Assembly: GCF_002970915.1 (NCBI RefSeq)
Contig: NZ_CP027190.1
Span: 434,001 to 498,000 of the forward strand
DNA length: 64,000 nucleotides
Direction of reading: 5' to 3'
Source: Lactobacillus sp. CBA3605
GTDB lineage: Bacteria; Bacillota; Bacilli; Lactobacillales; Lactobacillaceae
Below are positions 46,542-58,968 of the stretch, one piece after another. The translations under genes and the position numbers were made by a program. Every line of letters starts with the position of its first letter. The stretch's first letter is position 1. Below the pieces are notes generated by a model that saw nothing but the letters and a program-made list of their open reading frames with translations, was not told where the DNA came from and did no database searches.

Positions 46542-46579
46542 TAAAAACTTTTTAAAACTTAACTATTGAACCGTGCCAA

Positions 46580-46652
46580 TGAGCCGTGACAGGCTCGAAC
46601 TGTCGACCCTCTGATTAAAAGTCAGATGCTCTACCAACTGAGCTAACGGCTC
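46580..46652 (-). tRNA. tRNA-Lys(TTT), distal copy
   Basis: 73 nt; loop CTTTTAA. Differs from the proximal copy by one base in the D loop and one in the T loop or stem. Confidence 0.95.
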
Positions 46653-46655
46653 AAA

Positions 46656-46728
46656 TGGAGGATACAGGGCTCGAACCTGTGACCCTCTGCTTGTAAGGCA
46701 GACGCTCTCCCAACTGAGCTAATCCTCC
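46656..46728 (-). tRNA. tRNA-Val(TAC), distal copy
   Basis: 73 nt; acceptor GGAGGAT/ATCCTCC; anticodon TAC. Identical to the proximal copy. Confidence 0.95.
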
Positions 46729-46734
46729 AAATGT

Positions 46735-46851
46735 GCATGGCAACGTCCTACCCTCGCAGGGAGCGATCCCCCAACTACTCTCGGCGCTAAGAAGCTTAAC
46801 TTCTGTGTTCGACATGGGAACAGGTGTATCCTTCCCGCCATCGCTACCACA
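46735..46851 (-). rRNA. rrf: 5S rRNA, distal copy
   Basis: About 117 nt with the conserved CCATGTCGAACACAGAAGTT core region. It belongs to the second of two 5S-Val-Lys units. It differs from the other copy at several bases near its 5' end and one near its 3' end. Confidence 0.95.
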
Positions 46852-46898
46852 CTATTGGAACTAAATTTTCAAATGTTACATTTAACCTTGCGGTTAAA

Positions 46899-46971
46899 TG
46901 AGCCGTGACAGGTTCGAACTGTCGACCCTCTGATTAAAAGTCAGATGCTCTACCGACTGAGCTAACGGCTC
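46899..46971 (-). tRNA. tRNA-Lys(TTT), proximal copy
   Basis: 73 nt; anticodon TTT. Paralogue of the Lys gene at 46580. Confidence 0.95.
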
Positions 46972-46974
46972 AAA

Positions 46975-47047
46975 TGGAGGATACAGGGCTCGAACCTGTG
47001 ACCCTCTGCTTGTAAGGCAGACGCTCTCCCAACTGAGCTAATCCTCC
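46975..47047 (-). tRNA. tRNA-Val(TAC), proximal copy
   Basis: 73 nt; anticodon TAC; identical to the gene at 46656. Confidence 0.95.
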
Positions 47048-47053
47048 AAATGT

Positions 47054-47170
47054 GCATGGCAACGTCCTACCCTCGCAGAGAGCGATCCCCCAACTACTCT
47101 CGGCGCTAAGAAGCTTAACTTCTGTGTTCGACATGGGAACAGGTGTATCCTTCTTGCCATCGTCGCCACA
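47054..47170 (-). rRNA. rrf: 5S rRNA, proximal copy
   Basis: About 117 nt, 76 bp after 23S rRNA, in the standard position. Its 5' arm reads TGTGGCGACGATGGC, against TGTGGTAGCGATGGC in the distal copy. Confidence 0.96.
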
Positions 47171-47246
47171 CTATTGAGAAACTTGTGCTCTCAAAACTAG
47201 CTAATATCAAATTGTATTTTTCATCTTACCGGAACACCAATTACTT

Positions 47247-51943
<4,697 letters not shown>

Positions 51944-52127
51944 TAATGATGAGTTCTAAAAAAGCTCATTTAGTACTTGATTTAAAAATTGTTTGTTTAC
52001 GAATTGACTTCGCAAATGTTTGCTACCAATTCAAGAATTGATAGACCCTACACATTTGATTTGTCGAAACTTTGTTCAGTTTTCAAAGGTCTAATTTGTT
52101 GGTTGATTACCTCAACGCAACTATTAC
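51944..52127 (-). other. rRNA leader region
   Basis: Transcribed leader upstream of 16S with a boxA-like CTTTGAAAACTGAAC (about 52073-52087), the site for Nus-factor antitermination. No coding frame is credible here. Confidence 0.7.
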
Positions 52128-52156
52128 ATAATATCATCTCATCTTTATCGTGTCAA
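52128..52156 (-). promoter_or_regulatory. rRNA promoter P2
   Basis: A near-consensus promoter on the minus strand: TTGACA (52151-52156), 17 bp, TATTAT (52128-52133). It is preceded by A/T-rich DNA (AACTTTTGAAAAAAGTTG) that could act as an UP element. Confidence 0.92.
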
Positions 52157-52264
52157 CAACTTTTTTCAAAAGTTGAATATTTATACAACAACGATGATTT
52201 TCAATTATACTATCGAAACGTTTTGGACTAGCTGTTTGCTAGCTCTCTCGCAGCGACAAGATAT

Positions 52265-52293
52265 ATATTATCAAGAATTAGTATGCAGGTCAA
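52265..52293 (-). promoter_or_regulatory. rRNA promoter P1
   Basis: TTGACC (52288-52293), 17 bp, TAATAT (52265-52270), about 137 bp upstream of P2. Tandem promoters are usual for rRNA operons. A further TATAAT at about 52204-52209 has no clear -35. Confidence 0.7.
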
Positions 52294-52307
52294 CCCCTTA
52301 TTTGAAT

Positions 52308-52688
52308 TTATTTTGATAATTTTTCAAATGCAGGGGTCATATCCACTTTAACACTAGTAAATAATCCATGTAACTGACTAGCAGAAACAAAGTTTAACCC
52401 ACTATTGGCAAAGGATTGACGAACATCAGCATTAACTTGCAAATGGTTAAAAACAAATAGTGCAATCTTTTCACCATCAACTTCAGCAGTGACGGAATCA
52501 TATAGTCGGAGTTGGTTAACATCTATCCCAACACCATTTCTTAATTCCGATAACACTGACGCTAAGGGACTTTGCCCAGTTAGAACCGTTAAATGATAGA
52601 AGCGATACTGATTCTTTTGCTGCTGAACTAAAAAGCTCGTCCCAGTCGTATCCATATTAATAATCGTTGCCGCTACTTGCTTAGTCAT
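52308..52688 (-). CDS. unknown protein paired with the S1-domain gene
   Basis: I do not recognise this 126-residue soluble protein. It has no membrane segment or signal peptide. The N-terminal half looks beta-rich (VAATIINMDTTGTSFLVQQQKNQYRFYHLTVL), and the C-terminal half mixes helix and strand (LFVFNHLQVNADVRQSF; LHGLFTSVKVDM). No cysteines. Its ATG overlaps the stop of the upstream S1-domain gene by four bases, so the two are translationally coupled and may act together. It ends only 15 bp before the rRNA P1 -35 box. Confidence 0.75.
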   Translation of the reverse strand: MTKQVAATIINMDTTGTSFLVQQQKNQYRFYHLTVLTGQSPLASVLSELRNGVGIDVNQLRLYDSVTAEVDGEKIALFVFNHLQVNADVRQSFANSGLNFVSASQLHGLFTSVKVDMTPAFEKLSK

Positions 52689-53089
52689 GAATGGGCCTCC
52701 GTTTTCAAACGATGTAATGAGTCTTCAATCCAACCATCTAAATGAGTTGCAATTGGTTGAAAGCCATTATGGACATGGCGATTCGTCCAAAAGTGTTTAT
52801 GCCGGAACGTCTTATAAATCTCTAGATCACTAGTCGTCTGGTCTGGTCGTTGTTCAACACAGCGTAACGACAAGCTGATTTTCTCCGTATATTCATCAAT
52901 GTCTAAAACAACAACATCCACAGCTTGACCAACTTCTAAATAATCAGCCACGCTTTTAACATAGCCTTCATGACATTCGGAAATATGAATTAGTCCCTGA
53001 TGATCAGCATCTAATGTGACAAACGCCCCATAAGGTTGAATACCAGTGACGTGTCCATGGACTTGCATGCCAATTCGATAATCGCTCAT
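52685..53089 (-). CDS. cvfD: S1 RNA-binding protein, CvfD/GSP13 type
   Basis: Small ribosome-associated S1-domain protein related to Bacillus YugI/GSP13 and streptococcal CvfD, a post-transcriptional regulator. About 134 residues: the S1 fold spans residues 4-75 (GMQVHGHVTGIQPYGAFVTLDADHQGLIHISECHEGYVKSV; ISLSLRCVEQ). A charged tail with RHKHFWTNRHVHNGF and HLDGWIEDSLHRL follows. The ATG at 53089 has GGGAGGG at 7 bp; the longer frame to 53200 is not supported. Confidence 0.88.
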   Translation of the reverse strand: MSDYRIGMQVHGHVTGIQPYGAFVTLDADHQGLIHISECHEGYVKSVADYLEVGQAVDVVVLDIDEYTEKISLSLRCVEQRPDQTTSDLEIYKTFRHKHFWTNRHVHNGFQPIATHLDGWIEDSLHRLKTEAHS

Positions 53090-53177
53090 TCGTAATCCCT
53101 CCCTAAAATAAGTTATCGTCATTAAATTAATAGTCTCATGTATTATAACCTGAATCAATTGGATTTCAAAAGATATG

Positions 53178-53206
53178 TAAAAAGAGCGCTGCTTTCGCAA
53201 CCCTCT
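53178..53206 (-). terminator. terminator of ppiB
   Basis: GAGGGTTGC..GCAGCGCTC with a GAAA loop and one mismatch, followed on the minus strand by five T, 12 bp after the ppiB stop. Confidence 0.8.
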
Positions 53207-53217
53207 TCTTTAAAACT

Positions 53218-53802
53218 TTAATCTTCAATGGTAATCGTTTCAATAACAACGTCTTTAACTGGCTTATCTTGCATACCCGTTTCAACAGCTGCAATCTGAT
53301 CAACGATTGCCATGCCATCACTAACTGCACCAAAGACAGTATGATGAAAGTCAAGCCATGGTGTGCCACCATTACCATAAGCTGTGACAACTTCTTCTGG
53401 ATAACCTGCTGACTTCATTTGATCAGCCATGCCAGCATCTAACTGTGGCTTTTGCACAATGAAGAATTGACTACCATTAGTATTTGGCCCAGCATTAGCC
53501 ATTGATAAGGCCCCGCGCATGTTAAATACTTCTGGTGAAAATTCATCTTCGAACTGATTGCCCCACAAACTTTCGCCGCCCATGCCAGTTCCAGTTGGGT
53601 CACCACCTTGAATCATAAAGTCTGGAATAATACGGTGGAAAATAATGCCATCATAGTAACCTTTTTTCGCTAGCCCAACAAAGTTCTCAACACTTTTAGG
53701 TGCTTGTTCTGGGAATAATTGTACCTTAATGTCCCCATAGTTAGTCTTAATTGTTGCTTTTGGTCCTTCGACCTTGGATAAATCTAATTGTGGATAAGCC
53801 AC
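53218..53802 (-). CDS. ppiB: cyclophilin peptidyl-prolyl isomerase
   Basis: Cytoplasmic cyclophilin-type proline isomerase aiding protein folding. About 194 residues: [29 protein letters not shown], then the catalytic segment [50 protein letters not shown] and the [18 protein letters not shown] tryptophan-site region. The GTG at 53802 follows AGGTG closely; TTG 53805 is an alternative. Its own terminator follows. Confidence 0.94.
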   Translation of the reverse strand: MAYPQLDLSKVEGPKATIKTNYGDIKVQLFPEQAPKSVENFVGLAKKGYYDGIIFHRIIPDFMIQGGDPTGTGMGGESLWGNQFEDEFSPEVFNMRGALSMANAGPNTNGSQFFIVQKPQLDAGMADQMKSAGYPEEVVTAYGNGGTPWLDFHHTVFGAVSDGMAIVDQIAAVETGMQDKPVKDVVIETITIED

Positions 53803-53980
53803 CAAAATCACCTGTCTTCTCTTTAGAATACTTCGATGATACAAGAGAATCCCGATAAATGCTAGTAAAGTTCGTCTAATTTCTTAACGATTTGTTTGCG
53901 ATTTGTCGACACGAATAGTATTCATTAACGTTATCTGGTATGCTATATCAGAAATATTTATAACTACTTTGGAGGTACCT

Positions 53981-54637
53981 ATGAGTTTTTTAATTGATTT
54001 TGTGCTACATATTGATCAACACTTGATCACAATCGTCAATAGTTTTGACATCTGGACGTATTTAATCCTGTTCGCCATCATCTTCATTGAAACCGGTGCG
54101 GTCATTCTCCCCTTCCTACCTGGTGATTCATTACTCTTTGCTGCTTGTGCTTTGGCAGCTAACCCCAGCTATGGCCTGCACATCTGGACCTTTGTTGGAT
54201 TATTCTTAGTTGCAGCCTTAGCCGGTGACTCGTTGAACTTCTTAATTGGCCACTCCTTAGGTGAAGCACTGACCAGAACGTCGTGGTTTGGTAAACTCAT
54301 TAATCAAAAACAACTGGCTAAATCTGAAAAGTTCTTTGAGAAACATGGTGGTATCACCGTAACAATTGCTCGCTTCATGCCCATTATCCGGACCTTCGTC
54401 CCCTTCGTAGCCGCTAGTAGCCGCATGGACTATCGTCAATTCATCCGCTATAACGTCATTGGCTGTCTCCTTTGGGTCGCATTATGTTGTGGTGGGGGTT
54501 ACTTCTTTGGTAACATTCCGTTCGTCAAAGAGCACTTCTCCATGGTGGTCATCGGCATTATCTTAGTTTCCTTAATTCCAGCCGTTTATTCCGCCCTAAA
54601 GGCCCGCTTTGGTCAACCAACAACTAGTGATGATTAA
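53981..54637 (+). CDS. dedA: DedA-family membrane protein
   Basis: DedA/VTT-family protein; members flip or recycle phospholipids and undecaprenyl phosphate and affect envelope integrity. About 218 residues with five hydrophobic segments. The family motifs are FIETGAVILPFLPGDSLLFAACALAA, AGDSLNFLIGHSLG and the re-entrant ARFMPIIRTFVPFVAASSRM. The ATG at 53981 follows GGAGG; the in-frame codon at 53903 lies in the promoter region. Transcribed alone. Confidence 0.93.
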   Translation: MSFLIDFVLHIDQHLITIVNSFDIWTYLILFAIIFIETGAVILPFLPGDSLLFAACALAANPSYGLHIWTFVGLFLVAALAGDSLNFLIGHSLGEALTRTSWFGKLINQKQLAKSEKFFEKHGGITVTIARFMPIIRTFVPFVAASSRMDYRQFIRYNVIGCLLWVALCCGGGYFFGNIPFVKEHFSMVVIGIILVSLIPAVYSALKARFGQPTTSDD

Positions 54638-54649
54638 TATCTAATTCAG

Positions 54650-54690
54650 CAAAAAAGCACGTCACCCATTCACGGTGACGTGCTTTTTTG
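54650..54690. terminator. bidirectional terminator after dedA
   Basis: GCACGTCACC pairs with GGTGACGTGC (54657-54683), with A run and T run on either side, between convergent genes. Confidence 0.92.
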
Positions 54691-54692
54691 CT

Positions 54693-55334
54693 TTAATCTA
54701 AGGTTTTTAGGGCTTGCTTTCCAACTGACAAACCGTATGCGAAAGCCCATTCTAAAATTATAATGGCTAACCCAAAACACTGTAAGAAAAACGTATCCGG
54801 CAAAACAATGATGATGCGATCCAATAAGGGATCAAACAACCAATCTGAATTGCGGAACAGAACTTCATGAAAGAAAATAAAAAACTGATCAAAATTAACT
54901 GCCATGATTGCTGCTACTAATGAGGGCACCCACAGCGCAGTCTGCATAGGTAAAACTAACCGCCATAGTTGCCGTTGTCGCTTTAACCGACGCCAAAAAT
55001 AATAGGTTGTCACACTAGTCACGATAAAGACGACGTAATCTAACAAAAATAAATTTTTAACATCCGCAAAATGAACCAAAGCACTAGTTGAATCCGTAAA
55101 ATCAGTCATCTTTAATTGCCTGACCCACGGAAAGTTAAGGTAGGCCAACAATTGAAAATAATTCGTCATTAGCCGACCAAGCGACAGATTCACCAAAGCT
55201 CCGAGATGTTGACTCCAAGCATTGATATAATACAACCAAGTTGCATTAATGGTTAAGATAATGGTCCCACTAAGCAACCATAGGTACAATCCTAGCCATT
55301 GTAACCAATTTTTTAGCTTATTTAGCCACACCAT
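54693..55334 (-). CDS. TIGR01906 family membrane protein
   Basis: Integral membrane protein of 213 residues with four hydrophobic segments: near residues 10-33, 97-117, 130-152 and 185-205. The extracytoplasmic region between the first two includes LMTNYFQLLAYLNFPW and HFADVKNLF. It matches the TIGR01906 family found beside nagD-type genes in lactobacilli; function unknown. The ATG overlaps the nagD reading frame by 17 bases, so the two are cotranscribed. Confidence 0.82.
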   Translation of the reverse strand: MVWLNKLKNWLQWLGLYLWLLSGTIILTINATWLYYINAWSQHLGALVNLSLGRLMTNYFQLLAYLNFPWVRQLKMTDFTDSTSALVHFADVKNLFLLDYVVFIVTSVTTYYFWRRLKRQRQLWRLVLPMQTALWVPSLVAAIMAVNFDQFFIFFHEVLFRNSDWLFDPLLDRIIIVLPDTFFLQCFGLAIIILEWAFAYGLSVGKQALKTLD

Positions 55335-56109
55335 TGTCTAAGTCCCATTCGTCCAATGAATTCACTTCATTAGTTGGCTTAATCGACTGTTGCGCCACTA
55401 ATTCCGGTGTCGAAACGCCTGTATAAACCAATAATGAATCAATATCAAAGTTAATTGCTGCTGAAATGTCAGTCATATAGTTGTCCCCAACCATGACACA
55501 GTCTTGCTTGGCTAAACCGATGCGATCAACCGCCTTTTGCATAATGATGGTTTCAGGTTTACCGACATACGTCGCCCGCTGTTGCGTGGCCCGTTCAACC
55601 ATCGCAATAACCGATCCGGCCCCCGGCACAAGTCCACGCTCATTAGGTAAATTAGTGTCGGCGTTCGTACCAATAAACTTTGCGCCCCGCTTAATCGCTA
55701 AAGTCGCTAATTCAAACTTATGGTAAGTCACATCATAATCCAAGCCGACAATAACGAACTTAGGCGTCGTTTCATCAAAGTAAAAGCCCTGCGACAACAT
55801 CGCACCTTTTAAACCAAGTTCACCGATGACATACATCGACTTTTCACCATTTCCCGCTAAATCGTTGACATAATCAGCCGTGGCTAAGGCCGCCGTATAA
55901 ACATTGGCGGGACTTACATGAATATCATGATTGTCCGCCAAGTTCGCCGCAACATCCGCTGGTGACTTCGTCGTATTATTAGTCACTAATAAAAAATCAG
56001 TTTCTGTTGCCTGCAAGCGTTCAATAAAACGCTTGGCTGCTGGAATCCGTTCCCGCCCACGATACACCGTTCCGTCTAAATCAATTAAATAACCCTTATA
56101 CTTACCCAA
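55318..56109 (-). CDS. nagD: NagD/YutF-like HAD phosphatase
   Basis: HAD-superfamily hydrolase of the NagD/TIGR01457 type; these dephosphorylate small phosphates such as nucleotides or glycolytic side products. The 263 residues show motif I DLDGTVYRG, motif II LVTNNTTKSP, and C-terminal KPETIIMQKAVDRIGL and MVGDNYMTDISAAINFD (motif IV). The C2 cap lies between. The start is TTG at 56109 with GAGAGGA at 9 bp. It follows yutD by 15 bp. Substrate unknown. Confidence 0.92.
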   Translation of the reverse strand: MGKYKGYLIDLDGTVYRGRERIPAAKRFIERLQATETDFLLVTNNTTKSPADVAANLADNHDIHVSPANVYTAALATADYVNDLAGNGEKSMYVIGELGLKGAMLSQGFYFDETTPKFVIVGLDYDVTYHKFELATLAIKRGAKFIGTNADTNLPNERGLVPGAGSVIAMVERATQQRATYVGKPETIIMQKAVDRIGLAKQDCVMVGDNYMTDISAAINFDIDSLLVYTGVSTPELVAQQSIKPTNEVNSLDEWDLDNGVAK

Positions 56110-56124
56110 TCTAAAAAATCCTCT

Positions 56125-56760
56125 CTACTTCTGCCGAATGGTAAAATGCCGTTTACCGCTCGTTTGTTTAGTGGTCTGTGCTTGTCGTCCGCTGCCAGCA
56201 TTAACTTTTGCAGGTGTCTGACGTTTTTCGCTGAACGGCGCCGCTTTTTGCTTCGTCGTAAAGCTCTTACTCTTATGGCGCTGCTTACTCTTACTACTAC
56301 TGCGATTGCTGCGGCCGCGTGACTGGTTAGTCGTATTACCACTGCCCCGTTTGCCATGTCGGTCATCCTTACGCGGATGGCTGGTCCGTTTCGGCTTAAT
56401 GACCCGTTCGTTTTTTAAAATAAAATAAGCGCAACCGAAGTTACAGTATTCATACAAATAATCCTGAACAGCCCCGATTGTTTGTGACCGCTGGACTTCT
56501 TTAGTTTCATCACGGAAAAAACCTTTTAACCGTAATTGTTCAAAGCCCCAGTCGCCCACAATATAATCATATTTATTTAAAATTGGGCTAAACCGCTCGA
56601 CAAATTTATCGAGATCAAAGCCATCATGGTACTCAAAAACAATCTCAAACGGGTGTTTATTGACTTCGACATGCGTTTTATCCGTTCGCAGTCCTTGATA
56701 CAGATTTCGCCGTCGTTCGGCTTGTTGTTCAGCAAGTTCATCAATATGCTCGCGATTCAA
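56125..56760 (-). CDS. yutD: YutD-family protein with long basic tail
   Basis: About 211 residues. The first 125 form the YutD domain (PFEIVFEYHDGFDLDKFVERFSPILNKYDYIVGDWGFEQLRLKGF, then NFGCAYFILKN). The last 85 are low-complexity, rich in K, R, S, Q and T with no acidic patch, probably disordered and possibly nucleic-acid binding. The TTG at 56760 was chosen for its AAAGGTGG site; the longer frame overlaps the upstream metallophosphatase. YutD function is not established. Confidence 0.85.
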   Translation of the reverse strand: MNREHIDELAEQQAERRRNLYQGLRTDKTHVEVNKHPFEIVFEYHDGFDLDKFVERFSPILNKYDYIVGDWGFEQLRLKGFFRDETKEVQRSQTIGAVQDYLYEYCNFGCAYFILKNERVIKPKRTSHPRKDDRHGKRGSGNTTNQSRGRSNRSSSKSKQRHKSKSFTTKQKAAPFSEKRQTPAKVNAGSGRQAQTTKQTSGKRHFTIRQK

Positions 56761-56776
56761 AGCGACACCACCTTTC

Positions 56777-58165
56777 TTATGATAACGGCCATTGGGTTCG
56801 TAAATAATCCCCGACAACCGTTCTAAACAATGCTTTAAATAAAATTTCTGTCCGACCATCAATCGTTAAGGTCGGGAAAAACGGGATGAATAAATGATGA
56901 TCTAACAAAGCAATTTGATAATTTTTTGTGAAATCAACAGCCTGACCCGCCACTAATAACTGATGCTCTTGCGGCAACCATTGGAGGCCTTGATACTGAA
57001 TATAGCCGAAGACTTGGCCGCGAAATCCCATGCCATGAATTTGATACTTATTCAAAAATGGCCGGGCAATTTCCATCTCGTAAACCAAGCGCCATAATGC
57101 TTGCCCCGATAAAGTGACACTAATAACATGCATGGCATGGGGTAACATCGTATGCAAGTCATTCAGATTCACCGGTCCAGCCGGCAAATCACGCATGAAC
57201 AGGCCGCCATTTAGCATCCCCAATTCAGTTCCAGCATAGCTCGTAATCGCCGCTAAACCAAGCTTGGTCAAATCACTTTTATGATGCCAATGTGGTCGCA
57301 ACTGTTGCGGCGACACGGCGACAACCTGTTGCGCTAATAACGCTTCGCCTTGTGCTTGCCACCCAGTAATCTCACCTGCATCCGTTGCCACTACTGGTAA
57401 CGTTTTGGTTGCGACCGTATGTGCCTGACTAGCTACGACTTGGTGGTGACCGTTTAACGTAAGATTAATCTGACCGACATACTCCCCATATTTACCAGCG
57501 GCGGCAACTAAGACGCCATGATCATTTTCACCATTCACCAGTAAATGATGCGTATGACTCCCGATAATCACATCAATGGACGGAAAGTGCTTCGCTAACC
57601 AACGATCCACATTAATACCTAAATGTGACATGACTACTAATACATCATACTGACCGGCATAGGCTTGCAGTAGTTGTGGTAAACGTACCTTAACACTCGT
57701 CGGGGTCCACCCATTAAGCGGATACGTTAAAATAAACGGCGCCGTAAAGGCCAACAACATGATTCGAGTCCCAGCAGATGTCGTAATGAACTTAACCGGC
57801 TGAGCCCAGTCTGGTAGCGCGCCAGTCTGAGTAGTCGTGATATTATCTAAAACCACCTCAAAATTAGCCGCTACATATAACTGATTTAACTCCTGATGAG
57901 TCAAACCTAAGCCTTCATTATTGCCAATCGTGACCGCATCATACCCAATTTGATTCAATAACTGAACATTCGCTTGTCCACGCGTCGCTTCTGACAACGG
58001 GTGCGCCCGATCGACCGCATCACCTAAGTCTAAGGTAACGACCGTTGTTCCAGCCGCCCGTTGAAATGCCTGTTGCGCTAGTAAGTATCGGCGAATCCGT
58101 GGCCAATTTTCAAAATGTGAATGTAAGTCATTCGTATGCAAAATGGTTACTTGTTCACTCATCAT
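56777..58165 (-). CDS. YunD-like metallophosphatase/5'-nucleotidase
   Basis: Two-domain phosphoesterase related to 5'-nucleotidases. The 462 residues begin with metal-binding motifs HTNDLHSHFENW and LDLGDAVD, then IGNNEG, VMSHLGINVD and IIGSHTHH. The C-terminal 5'-nucleotidase domain starts about residue 270 (LGLAAITSYAGTELGMLNGG). It has no signal peptide, so it is cytoplasmic. ATGATG start with GAGAGG. It leads the chain yunD-yutD-nagD-TIGR01906. Natural substrate uncertain. Confidence 0.9.
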   Translation of the reverse strand: MMSEQVTILHTNDLHSHFENWPRIRRYLLAQQAFQRAAGTTVVTLDLGDAVDRAHPLSEATRGQANVQLLNQIGYDAVTIGNNEGLGLTHQELNQLYVAANFEVVLDNITTTQTGALPDWAQPVKFITTSAGTRIMLLAFTAPFILTYPLNGWTPTSVKVRLPQLLQAYAGQYDVLVVMSHLGINVDRWLAKHFPSIDVIIGSHTHHLLVNGENDHGVLVAAAGKYGEYVGQINLTLNGHHQVVASQAHTVATKTLPVVATDAGEITGWQAQGEALLAQQVVAVSPQQLRPHWHHKSDLTKLGLAAITSYAGTELGMLNGGLFMRDLPAGPVNLNDLHTMLPHAMHVISVTLSGQALWRLVYEMEIARPFLNKYQIHGMGFRGQVFGYIQYQGLQWLPQEHQLLVAGQAVDFTKNYQIALLDHHLFIPFFPTLTIDGRTEILFKALFRTVVGDYLRTQWPLS

Positions 58166-58230
58166 CGTCGCCTCTCAATAATTATCTCTGTTAATCCTAA
58201 AGCATTCCACGAAACCGGTCAAGCACCCGA

Positions 58231-58839
58231 CTAGTGCCGTTTAGCAAAATCAGCAGCTTTGCCAATGACCATTTGTTCAATCTCTGCTAATGATAACGGC
58301 GCACCAAAGGGCACCGAATGGTCTAGATAGGCCACTTCTGGCGTATCAACACCCACGTTTAAATTCTCTTTAACGTTAACAGCATAGTGATGAATATGCC
58401 CGTGTAGATTAATAATCTGATTAACAATACCCAACATCATTGGATAGTGGGTCATGTAATACTGCCGGTGATCATACTTAATCAAGACGCCCACATCATG
58501 GAACTCAAACTTAGGCTGCCCATTTAACTGCGGATCATGCGCCGCCAAATACTTAAAAAAGTCACGCGAATCATGGTTGCCCTTAATGAAGATAATCTTA
58601 CCATGTAACTGACTTAAAATCGCTAAGACCCGTTCGTAAGATAACTTAGCCGGCCGGGTAAAGTACAAGGCAACATCACCCAAATGATAAACCGTATCTT
58701 GATCTGTCACCCGCGCATTCCAATGCGTGATAATCGCTTGATTCATCGTTGCGACATCTGGAAATAATCGCGGTGCAAAATCATTTTGACCTAACAAATC
58801 GGCATGATAAAAATGCGTATCCGAAGTAAAATATTGCAT
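58231..58839 (-). CDS. metallophosphoesterase
   Basis: Calcineurin-like phosphoesterase of 202 residues, a family annotated in phages and bacteria. Motifs: FTSDTHFYHADLL at the N-terminus, VYHLGDVALYF, IFIKGNHDSRDFF, MTHYPMM and NLHGHIHHY. All dimetal ligands appear present. Substrate unknown. ATG with GAGGG. It lies 65 bp before the YunD-like gene and could be cotranscribed with it. Confidence 0.9.
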   Translation of the reverse strand: MQYFTSDTHFYHADLLGQNDFAPRLFPDVATMNQAIITHWNARVTDQDTVYHLGDVALYFTRPAKLSYERVLAILSQLHGKIIFIKGNHDSRDFFKYLAAHDPQLNGQPKFEFHDVGVLIKYDHRQYYMTHYPMMLGIVNQIINLHGHIHHYAVNVKENLNVGVDTPEVAYLDHSVPFGAPLSLAEIEQMVIGKAADFAKRH

Positions 58840-58926
58840 ACTAGTCCCTCGTTTTTTATTAATTGACGTTAGCTTTAATTGTACCGCTTCGCCTCCTAAA
58901 ACACACTGTCCTACGTTTCAGCGCAC

Positions 58927-58958
58927 CAAAAAAGCATTTGGTTTTTAATACCAAATGC
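58927..58958 (-). terminator. terminator of the amino-acid permease
   Basis: GCATTTGG..CCAAATGC followed on the minus strand by six T, about 10 bp beyond the stop. Confidence 0.85.
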
Positions 58959-58968
58959 CCAATTTTTA

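Noticed and set aside
56085-56366. Minus-strand frame of 93 codons in the yutD tail
   Set aside because: Alternate frame of the basic low-complexity region; no ribosome site, arginine/alanine-rich by base composition.
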